A stretch of 64,000 nt of DNA from contig JAUZVC010000002.1 of the NCBI GenBank assembly GCA_031844405.1, positions 434,001 through 498,000 on the forward strand. The letters are read 5' to 3'. Both the position numbers and the translations under genes were made by a program. A model generated the notes under the pieces. The model was not told the origin of the DNA, did no database searches, and saw only the letters and a list, made by a program, of their open reading frames with translations. Shown here piece by piece: positions 49,616-55,932 of this stretch. Each line of letters starts with the position of its first letter. Positions within the stretch are counted from its first letter, which is position 1. This DNA comes from Knoellia sp031844405 (lineage in GTDB: Bacteria; Actinomycetota; Actinomycetes; Actinomycetales; Dermatophilaceae).

Positions 49616-50863
49616 TCAGCCGGTGGCGGGGGTGCGCCACCCGCGGGGGGCGATGCCGCGGCGACGGGCCATCCAGAGCAGCACCGCGGTGACGAGCGCG
49701 GTGGCGACGACGTTCATCGCCGCCGAGACCGGCGAGCCCTGGGTCTCGCCCGAGATGTAGGACTCCTCGAGGCCGCCGAGCAGGATGCCGGTGACCATGA
49801 TGAGGACGTTGTTGACGACGTGGAGGACGATGACCGCCTCCAGTCCGCCCGTCCGCCACGCCAGCCAGCAGCCGGCGATGGCGAGCGATCCGAGCTCGAC
49901 GACGATCCACGGGTCGGCCGAGCCGTGCGCGGCGGCGAAGGTCGCGGTCGACAGCGCGGCGGTCAGCGCGAGGGCCACCAAGGGGGAGCGGACCCACGCG
50001 CCGACTCCCTGCACGAGCCCGCCCCGGAAGGCCACCTCCTCGCCGGCCGCCTGCAGGGGAGTGGTGAGCAGGGTGATGGCGAGCAGCGCGCCCCAGCTCT
50101 CCGGCCGGTCGAGGACCTCCTGGTCGAAGACGAACCACGTCACGAGCAGGTAGGCCCCCCACAACGGGGTGACGACGAGCAGGCACCAGCCCAGCCAGCC
50201 CCACCGGAGCCTGCCGGTGACCGACAGCACCCGCCACGGGCTGCGTCGGAACCCCACCCAGAGCCCGACGAGGGTGGCCGGGACGAGCGCCGCGAGGAGC
50301 AGGTTCAGCGACAGGGAGGCCCACGGGTCGAGGGGGTTGAGCATCTCCTCCTCGGACTCGACGAGGAGGAGGGACGGCACCGAGAGCACCGCCGCGCTCA
50401 CGAGCCACACCCCGACGGCCACCGCCAGGGCGAGGAGCGGCCGCCACCAGCGGTAGCGCGGCCCCCGCATCTGGTGCACGTAGGTGCGCGGCTCCCGCTC
50501 GCCCGCCTCGAGCGCCGCGGCCTCGGCAGCCCGTCTCTCGGCGACGAGCCGGTATGCCGCCCGCTGCCGCGCCTGCCCGACGAACCACCCGGGCGGCTCG
50601 GTCGGCGAGACGAGGACCGGGGTGCCGGTACCGTGCGCGCCCCAGGCGGCGCGGCGCAGTCCCTCGGCCTCGGGCCCCTGTGGCCAGGCCAGGAACCAGA
50701 GCGCGTCGAAGCCGGCGAGGTCGGAGCCGTCGACCCGCCGCGTCGTCAGTGGCGACCACTCGAGGTCGGGAGTCGCCCCCCGGGACAGCGCCCGGGCACG
50801 GGCGAGCGACTGCTGGTCCTCGAGGTGGCCGGGGTCACCCACGACGGCGATGCGCACGGTCAT
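49616..50863 (-). CDS. CPBP-family intramembrane protease with extra N-terminal domain
   Basis: A 415-residue membrane protein on the minus strand. The C-terminal half holds the CPBP (CAAX/bacteriocin-processing) motifs: EEVAFRG (Glu275, Glu276, Arg280), FAAAHG (Phe309, His313) and HVVNN (His348, Asn352), within about eight membrane segments. The first 95 residues are soluble and look like the start of a CTP synthase-type glutamine amidotransferase fold (VRIAVVGDPGHLEDQQSLAR, LAGFDALWFLAWPQGPEAEG) but lack the catalytic Cys loop. The assignment of that part is tentative. The start is the ATG giving MTVRIAVVGD. Confidence 0.85.
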   Translation of the reverse strand: MTVRIAVVGDPGHLEDQQSLARARALSRGATPDLEWSPLTTRRVDGSDLAGFDALWFLAWPQGPEAEGLRRAAWGAHGTGTPVLVSPTEPPGWFVGQARQRAAYRLVAERRAAEAAALEAGEREPRTYVHQMRGPRYRWWRPLLALAVAVGVWLVSAAVLSVPSLLLVESEEEMLNPLDPWASLSLNLLLAALVPATLVGLWVGFRRSPWRVLSVTGRLRWGWLGWCLLVVTPLWGAYLLVTWFVFDQEVLDRPESWGALLAITLLTTPLQAAGEEVAFRGGLVQGVGAWVRSPLVALALTAALSTATFAAAHGSADPWIVVELGSLAIAGCWLAWRTGGLEAVIVLHVVNNVLIMVTGILLGGLEESYISGETQGSPVSAAMNVVATALVTAVLLWMARRRGIAPRGWRTPATG

Positions 50864-50910
50864 GGGCACAGTCTCACCGAGCGTGCTGGGAGGGGCATCG
50901 ACCCGGGGTC

Positions 50911-50923
50911 GCGGACGGCATAC
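50911..50923 (-). repeat. GTATGCCGTCCGC element
   Basis: The exact 13-mer on the minus strand, between the divergent CPBP protease and infA genes, 28 bases upstream of the infA -35 element. Confidence 0.6.
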
Positions 50924-50950
50924 GACCGTGGTCTGACGGGCAGGCGCCGA

Positions 50951-50980
50951 TTTCGTGCTCGGCGCGGGCTCCCGTAGGAT
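50951..50980 (+). promoter_or_regulatory. infA operon promoter
   Basis: TTTCGT (50951-50956), 18 bases, TAGGAT (50975-50980), preceded by CGA as in the rplJ, rpsL and rpsJ promoters. Leader of about 100 bases. Confidence 0.7.
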
Positions 50981-51086
50981 GGAGCGTCGGTCTCGTGTGC
51001 TCCCGCACGCGCGGCCACACTCCCATGGTTCCACTGGTGGCCTTCGCGCCGCACCCAGGGTGGGGCCAGCAACGGATTGAGAGGGT

Positions 51087-51308
51087 ATGGCCAAGAAGGA
51101 CGGCGTCATCGAGATCGAGGGCACCATCGTTGAGGCGCTCCCCAACGCGATGTTCCGCGTGGAGCTCACCAACGGGCACAAGGTGCTCGCCCACATCTCG
51201 GGCAAGATGCGCCAGCACTACATCCGGATCCTCCCCGAGGACCGCGTGGTGGTGGAGCTCAGCCCCTACGACCTGACCCGAGGCCGCATCGTCTTCCGCT
51301 ACCGCTGA
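51087..51308 (+). CDS. infA: Translation initiation factor IF-1
   Basis: IF-1, 73 residues, an OB-fold protein that covers the A site during initiation. AKKDGVIEIEGTIVEALPNA and ISGKMRQHYIRILPEDRVVV are diagnostic. GAGAGG precedes the ATG. It heads the infA-rpmJ-rpsM-rpsK-rpsD group. Confidence 0.98.
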   Translation: MAKKDGVIEIEGTIVEALPNAMFRVELTNGHKVLAHISGKMRQHYIRILPEDRVVVELSPYDLTRGRIVFRYR

Positions 51309-51403
51309 CCGGGTCCGCCCGCAGCAGCAGCACCCCGCAACACCAGCAAGACCCGGGACAGACGTCCTGGCCCGGGACGGATCGACACGACAGCAAAGGC
51401 GAC

Positions 51404-51517
51404 ATGAAGGTTCAGCCGAGCGTCAAGAAGATCTGTGACAAGTGCAAGGTGATCCGCCGCAACGGCCGGGTCATGGTCATCTGCGAGAACCCGCGCCACA
51501 AGCAGCGCCAAGGCTGA
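51404..51517 (+). CDS. rpmJ: 50S ribosomal protein L36
   Basis: L36 (bL36), only 37 residues, found by reading the infA-rpsM gap: MKVQPSVKKICDKCKVIRRN is followed by a zinc ribbon made of Cys11, Cys14, Cys27 and His32. This is the zinc-containing form. It lies 95 bases after infA; the upstream AAAGGCGAC may serve as its binding site. The gap to rpsM (233 bases) is long for this operon. Confidence 0.96.
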   Translation: MKVQPSVKKICDKCKVIRRNGRVMVICENPRHKQRQG

Positions 51518-51615
51518 ACGCAGACCCATTCCCGCGAGGGAACCCGCACGAGGCACAGCTTCGAGCACACGCAAGAAATCCATGATGAGAACGCAGCGCC
51601 CGACCCCCTCGAGCG

Positions 51616-51689
51616 TCACCTGAAGAGGTGAGCGAGGGACGTCACCCCCGGCCCGGAGGCCGGGGACCGGGAACCACGGACAGCCGTGG
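51616..51689 (+). promoter_or_regulatory. Three tandem hairpins in the rpsM leader
   Basis: TCACCT-GAAG-AGGTGA (51616-51631), CCCCGGCC-CGGA-GGCCGGGG (51646-51665) and CCACGG-ACAG-CCGTGG (51674-51689), all perfect, lie 60-135 bases before rpsM. In E. coli the alpha operon is repressed by S4 binding a leader structure at rpsM; a similar role is inference. Confidence 0.45.
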
Positions 51690-51750
51690 AGCAAGCCCGG
51701 ACCGGCGTTGCACCAGACCTCCGGAAACACAGAACAGGAACCATCACACG

Positions 51751-52128
51751 ATGGCACGTCTCCAAGGAGTCGATCTGCCGCGCGAGAAGCGCGTCGAGAT
51801 CGCACTGACCTACATCTTCGGTGTGGGCCGCTCCAGCTCGCAGAAGGCCCTCGCCGCCACCGGCGTGGACCCCAACACCCGCGTCAAGGACCTCACCGAC
51901 GCCGACCTCGTCGCTCTGCGCGACTGGATCGACGAGAACCTCAAGGTCGAGGGTGACCTCCGCCGTGAGGTCCAGGCCGACATCCGCCGCAAGGTCGAGA
52001 TCGGCTCGTACGAGGGTCTGCGCCACCGTCGCGGCCTCCCCGTCCGCGGTCAGCGGACCAAGACCAACGCGCGCACCCGCAAGGGTCCGAAGCGCACCGT
52101 CGCCGGCAAGAAGAAGGTTGGTAAGTAA
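51751..52128 (+). CDS. rpsM: 30S ribosomal protein S13
   Basis: S13 (uS13), 125 residues, which contacts the large subunit and tRNA. ARLQGVDLPREKRVEIALTY and the C-terminal RHRRGLPVRGQRTKTNARTR are family signatures. The ATG, with AGGAACC upstream, is preferred to in-frame codons in the leader. TAATG overlap with rpsK. Confidence 0.98.
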   Translation: MARLQGVDLPREKRVEIALTYIFGVGRSSSQKALAATGVDPNTRVKDLTDADLVALRDWIDENLKVEGDLRREVQADIRRKVEIGSYEGLRHRRGLPVRGQRTKTNARTRKGPKRTVAGKKKVGK

Positions 52129-52535
52129 TGCCTCCCAAGGGCCGTATGGCTGCGGGCGCCAAGAAGGTGCGCCGCAAGGAGAAGAAGAACATCGCCGTGG
52201 GCCAGGCCCACATCAAGTCGACGTTCAACAACACGATCATCTCGATCACCGACCCCACCGGTGCCGTCATCAGCTGGGCCTCGGCCGGCCAGGTCGGCTT
52301 CAAGGGCTCGCGCAAGTCCACCCCGTTCGCCGCGCAGACCGCCGCCGAGGCTGCTGCCCGCCGCGCCATGGACCACGGCATGCGCAAGGTCGACGTCTTC
52401 GTCAAGGGTCCCGGCTCCGGCCGCGAGACCGCGATCCGCTCCCTGACCGCTGCCGGTCTCGAGGTCGGCTCGATCCAGGACGTCACGCCCTCGCCGCACA
52501 ACGGTGTCCGCCCGCCCAAGCGCCGTCGCGTCTGA
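52128..52535 (+). CDS. rpsK: 30S ribosomal protein S11
   Basis: S11 (uS11), 135 residues, of the 30S platform. HIKSTFNNTIISITDPTGAV and the C-terminal VTPSPHNGVRPPKRRRV are diagnostic. It is coupled to rpsM by a one-base overlap. Confidence 0.98.
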   Translation: MPPKGRMAAGAKKVRRKEKKNIAVGQAHIKSTFNNTIISITDPTGAVISWASAGQVGFKGSRKSTPFAAQTAAEAAARRAMDHGMRKVDVFVKGPGSGRETAIRSLTAAGLEVGSIQDVTPSPHNGVRPPKRRRV

Positions 52536-52567
52536 GCGCCTGAGAAGACGGAGAGAGAAACCACACC

Positions 52568-53176
52568 ATGGCTCGTTACACCGGCCCCATCACGAAGAAG
52601 TCGCGTCGCCTCAAGGTCGACCTCGTCGGCGGCGACAAGAACTTCGACCTGCGTCCCTTCCCGCCCGGCCAGCACGGCCGTCGCCGGATGCAGGAGAAGG
52701 AGTACCTCACCCAGCTGCAGGAGAAGCAGAAGGCCCGCTTCACCTACGGCGTCATGGAGAAGCAGTTCCGCCGCTACTACAAGGAAGCGGCGAACCGCCC
52801 CGGCAAGACCGGTGAGAACATCCTGACGATCCTCGAGTCCCGCCTCGACAACGTCATCTACCGCGCGGGCCTCGCCCGCACCCGTCGTGCCGCCCGTCAG
52901 CTCGTGACGCACGGCCACTTCGAGGTCAACGGCAAGCGCGTGGACGTCCCGTCCTACCGCGTCGAGCAGTACGACATCATCACCGTGCGCAAGCAGTCGG
53001 CGGAGAAGCTGCCGATCCAGCTCGCCCGCGAGACCTTCGGCGACCGCCCGACCCCGGCCTGGATCCAGGTCGTCCCGGGTTCGCTGCAGATCCTCATCCA
53101 CTCGCTCCCGGTGCGTGCGCAGATCGACAGCCAGCTCACCGAGCAGCTCATCGTCGAGTTCTACTCCAAGAACTGA
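52568..53176 (+). CDS. rpsD: 30S ribosomal protein S4
   Basis: S4 (uS4), 202 residues, an early assembly protein. The S4 domain RLDNVIYRAGLARTRRAARQ with LVTHGHFEVNGKRVDVPSYR is intact; cysteine zinc ligands of the N-terminus are absent, so this is the zinc-free form. Two strong hairpins separate it from rpoA. Confidence 0.98.
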   Translation: MARYTGPITKKSRRLKVDLVGGDKNFDLRPFPPGQHGRRRMQEKEYLTQLQEKQKARFTYGVMEKQFRRYYKEAANRPGKTGENILTILESRLDNVIYRAGLARTRRAARQLVTHGHFEVNGKRVDVPSYRVEQYDIITVRKQSAEKLPIQLARETFGDRPTPAWIQVVPGSLQILIHSLPVRAQIDSQLTEQLIVEFYSKN

Positions 53177-53182
53177 TCTCAG

Positions 53183-53260
53183 CCGACTTCTTGCGACTTT
53201 CGGCGCGTTCCACCGTCGGCGTGCCGACCGCGGTCTGCGCCGAAAGTCGCAAGAAGTCGG
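53183..53260 (+). repeat. Perfect 24-bp inverted repeat between rpsD and rpoA
   Basis: The arms 53183-53206 and 53237-53260 are exact complements with a 30-base loop that itself contains GTCGG-CGTG-CCGAC. The arm pattern CGACTTnTTGC...TTT...GCGC is shared with the inverted repeat at 63836-63912, so this may be a dispersed palindromic element acting as terminator or processing site. Confidence 0.7.
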
Positions 53261-53302
53261 GGCCGTGGGCGCTTCGGTGCATCACGGCATACAGCAAGGT
53301 CT

Positions 53303-53332
53303 GCCCAGCTCACAGACAGAGGTGAGCTGGGC
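53303..53332 (+). terminator. Second hairpin upstream of rpoA
   Basis: GCCCAGCTCAC (53303-53313) pairs with GTGAGCTGGGC (53322-53332) with an 8-base loop. A complement-strand GTATGCC word (53286) precedes it. Confidence 0.65.
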
Positions 53333-53343
53333 TGTTCGAGCCC

Positions 53344-53374
53344 TTGTGGCTCGGTCTTCACGAGGCGTCATATA
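53344..53374 (+). promoter_or_regulatory. Possible rpoA-rplQ promoter
   Basis: TTGTGG (53344-53349) and CATATA (53369-53374) at a 19-base spacing, downstream of both hairpins and 28 bases before rpoA. The A/T-rich -10 stands out in this GC-rich DNA, but the spacing is not ideal. Confidence 0.4.
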
Positions 53375-53402
53375 GCGGTCGCCCGTGGGAAGGAAAATCA
53401 CC

Positions 53403-54443
53403 GTGCTCATCGCACAGCGTCCACTCCTCTCCGAGGACGTCATCTCCGAGAACCGGAGCCGGTTCGTCATCGAGCCGCTGGAGCCGGGCTTCGGCTACAC
53501 GCTCGGCAACAGCCTCCGCCGCACCCTGCTCTCGAGCATCCCGGGTGCCGCCGTGACGAGCATCCGCATCGACGGCGTGCTCCACGAGTTCTCCACGATC
53601 CCCGGGGTCAAGGAGGACGTCACCGAGATCATCCTCAACATCAAGGGCCTGGTCGTCTCCTCGGAGCACGACGAGCCGGTCGTCATGTACCTGCGCAAGC
53701 AGGGTGCGGGCGCCGTCACCGCCGCCGACATCGCGCCGCCGGCCGGTGTCGAGGTCATCAACCCCGACCTGCACATCGCGACGCTCAACGACAAGGGCAG
53801 CATCGAGATGGAGCTGACCGTCGAGCGCGGTCGTGGCTACGTCTCCGCCGCCCAGAACAAGTCCGGTGACCAGGAGATCGGCCGCATCCCGGTCGACTCC
53901 ATCTACAGCCCGGTCCTCAACGTCACCTACAAGGTCGAGCTGACCCGAGTCGAGCAGCGCACCGACTTCAACAGCCTCGTCCTCGACGTCGAGACCAAGC
54001 AGGCCGTCTCCCCGCGTGACGCGCTCGCCTCCGCCGGCAAGACCCTCGTCGAGCTCTTCGGCCTCGCCCGTGAGCTCAACGTCGAGGCCGAGGGCATCGA
54101 CATGGGCCCGTCGCCGACGGACGCCGCGCTCGCCGCGGACCTCGCCCTCCCGATCGAGGACCTCGACCTCACGGTCCGTTCCTACAACTGCCTCAAGCGC
54201 GAGGGCATCCACACCGTGGGTGAGCTCGTCGGTCGCAGCGAGGCGGACCTGCTCGACATCCGCAACTTCGGTCAGAAGTCCATCGACGAGGTCAAGGCCA
54301 AGCTCCACGGCATGGGCCTGGCGCTCAAGGACAGCCCCGCCGGCTTCGACCCGAGCCAGATCGCTTCCTACGACGACGAGTTCAGCTTCTCCGACGCCGA
54401 CGACGCCGAGGACGCGTCGTTCGCCGAGGACGAGCAGCTCTGA
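53403..54443 (+). CDS. rpoA: DNA-directed RNA polymerase alpha subunit
   Basis: Alpha subunit, 346 residues from a GTG preceded by GGAAGGAAAA; the start gives the conserved LIAQRPLLSEDVISENRSRF. The N-terminal dimerisation domain (PLEPGFGYTLGNSLRRTLLS) and the C-terminal domain that binds UP elements and activators (NCLKREGIHTVGELVGRSEA) are present, with an acidic tail of about 20 residues. An earlier in-frame GTG (53385) lacks a site. Confidence 0.98.
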   Translation: MLIAQRPLLSEDVISENRSRFVIEPLEPGFGYTLGNSLRRTLLSSIPGAAVTSIRIDGVLHEFSTIPGVKEDVTEIILNIKGLVVSSEHDEPVVMYLRKQGAGAVTAADIAPPAGVEVINPDLHIATLNDKGSIEMELTVERGRGYVSAAQNKSGDQEIGRIPVDSIYSPVLNVTYKVELTRVEQRTDFNSLVLDVETKQAVSPRDALASAGKTLVELFGLARELNVEAEGIDMGPSPTDAALAADLALPIEDLDLTVRSYNCLKREGIHTVGELVGRSEADLLDIRNFGQKSIDEVKAKLHGMGLALKDSPAGFDPSQIASYDDEFSFSDADDAEDASFAEDEQL

Positions 54444-54470
54444 CGCTGACCCACATCAAGGAGTAAAGAC

Positions 54471-55082
54471 ATGCCCACCCCCACCAAGGGTCCCCGTCTC
54501 GGAGGCGGCCCGGCTCACGAGCGGCTCATCCTGGCCAACCTCGTGACCTCGCTGTTCGAGCACGACTCCATCACGACGACCGAGTCGAAGGCCAAGCGCC
54601 TGCGCCCGCTCGCCGAGCGCCTCATCACCTTCGCCAAGCGCGGTGACCTCCACGCCCGTCGCCGGGTCATGACGGTCGTCCGTGACAAGGGCGTCGTGCA
54701 CCGCCTCTTCGTCGAGGTCGCCCCCGACATGGCCGAGCGCCAGGGTGGCTACACGCGCATCACGAAGATCGGTCCCCGCAAGGGCGACAACGCCCCCATG
54801 GCGGTCATCGAGCTCGTCCGCGAGCCCGTCGCCAAGAAGGCCACCGTCAAGGAGGCCGAGGGCGCGACGAAGCGTGCCGCCAAGGAGTCCAAGGCTGCCG
54901 ACGAGGCCAAGGCCGCCGACGCCGAGGCGACCGACGAGCCGACCGTGGACGAGACGTCGACCGAGGCCAGCGAGAGCGAGGCCACGCAGGCCGAGGCCAC
55001 GCAGGCCGAGGCCACCGATGCCGAGGGCACCGACGCCGAGGGCACCGAGGCCGCCGAGCAGGACAAGGGCGACAAGGCCTGA
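54471..55082 (+). CDS. rplQ: 50S ribosomal protein L17 with long acidic tail
   Basis: L17 (bL17), 203 residues. Residues 1 to about 118 are a normal L17 (PTPTKGPRLGGGPAHERLIL, ITTTESKAKRLRPLAERLIT). The remaining 85 form an Ala/Glu/Asp/Thr tail with imperfect repeats (EATQAEATQAEATDAEGTDA), strongly acidic and surely disordered. The tail is longer than in most homologues. It is followed by a perfect terminator; truA, the usual next gene, is displaced by nearly 4 kb. Confidence 0.96.
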   Translation: MPTPTKGPRLGGGPAHERLILANLVTSLFEHDSITTTESKAKRLRPLAERLITFAKRGDLHARRRVMTVVRDKGVVHRLFVEVAPDMAERQGGYTRITKIGPRKGDNAPMAVIELVREPVAKKATVKEAEGATKRAAKESKAADEAKAADAEATDEPTVDETSTEASESEATQAEATQAEATDAEGTDAEGTEAAEQDKGDKA

Positions 55083-55107
55083 CCTGCTGCTCCACGGCAC
55101 ACGTGAC

Positions 55108-55142
55108 AGGGCCGGTCACCTCCTCGTGAGGTGACCGGCCCT
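55108..55142 (+). terminator. rplQ terminator
   Basis: A perfect 15-bp stem, AGGGCCGGTCACCTC (55108-55122) with its complement (55128-55142), and a 5-base loop, followed by TCCGT. Confidence 0.85.
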
Positions 55143-55145
55143 TCC

Positions 55146-55158
55146 GTATGCCGTCCGC
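55146..55158 (+). repeat. GTATGCCGTCCGC element
   Basis: The exact 13-mer, directly after the rplQ terminator and upstream of the beta-phosphoglucomutase promoter. Confidence 0.6.
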
Positions 55159-55181
55159 GGCCTCCGGTGGACCGCTCTCGG

Positions 55182-55211
55182 TTCGTGTCGGGGCGGGGAC
55201 CTCCGTAGTCT
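55182..55211 (+). promoter_or_regulatory. Promoter of the beta-phosphoglucomutase gene (leaderless type)
   Basis: TTCGTG (55182-55187), 18 bases, TAGTCT (55206-55211), then seven bases to the ATG at 55219. There is no room for a ribosome binding site. Confidence 0.55.
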
Positions 55212-55218
55212 GGCCGCC

Positions 55219-55932
55219 ATGGACTGGACCGCCTACGACGCTGCCCTCTTCGACCTCGACGGCGTGCTCACCCCGACGGCCGAGGTGCACATGAGGGCGT
55301 GGGACGAGATGTTCAACGCCTACCTCGCGTCCAAGGGCATCGAGGAGCCCTACACCGACCAGGACTACTTCGACCACGTCGACGGCCGGCCGCGCTACGA
55401 CGGCGTCCGCGCGTTCCTCGCCTCGCGCGGCATCGAGCTGCCCGAGGGCGACCCCTCGGACAGCCCGGACGAGGAGACCGTGAGCGGACTCGGCAACCGC
55501 AAGAACGACGCCTTCAACGCGGTCCTCGCGCGCGACGGCGTCGAGGCGTATGCCGGCTCGCTGCGGTTGCTCGACGCACTCGCCGAGCGCGGCACGAAGA
55601 TGGCCGTCGTCTCTTCCTCGAAGAACGCGCCGGCGGTGCTCGAGGCCGCGGGCATCGCGGCCCGCTTCCCGGTCGTCGTGTCCGGCGCGGTCGCGGCCGA
55701 GCTGGGGCTGGCGGGCAAGCCGTCGCCCGAGACCTTCCTGCACGCCGCAGGTGAGCTGGGGGTGAGCAAGGAGCGTGCCGTGGTCCTCGAGGACGCGACG
55801 TCGGGCGTCAAGGCTGGGCGGGACGGCGACTTCGGCCTCGTCGTCGGCGTCGACCGCGGGGCCGGGGCCGAAGGTCTCACCGCCGCCGGTGCCGACGTCG
55901 TCGTGCGCGACCTCGAGGAGCTGCTGCCGTGA
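55219..55932 (+). CDS. HAD-family hydrolase, probable beta-phosphoglucomutase
   Basis: A 237-residue HAD phosphatase-fold protein. The nucleophile motif is FDLDGVLTPT (Asp12, Asp14), followed by a helical cap, VVSSSKNA (motif II), GKPSPETF (Lys, motif III) and VVLEDATSGVKAG (motif IV). The KNDAF and EDATSGV context, and the overlap with a GH65 phosphorylase gene, point to beta-phosphoglucomutase, which turns the beta-glucose 1-phosphate released by an inverting phosphorylase into glucose 6-phosphate. Other phosphosugar substrates are possible. The ATG follows a TAGTCT -10 element by seven bases. Confidence 0.88.
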   Translation: MDWTAYDAALFDLDGVLTPTAEVHMRAWDEMFNAYLASKGIEEPYTDQDYFDHVDGRPRYDGVRAFLASRGIELPEGDPSDSPDEETVSGLGNRKNDAFNAVLARDGVEAYAGSLRLLDALAERGTKMAVVSSSKNAPAVLEAAGIAARFPVVVSGAVAAELGLAGKPSPETFLHAAGELGVSKERAVVLEDATSGVKAGRDGDFGLVVGVDRGAGAEGLTAAGADVVVRDLEELLP

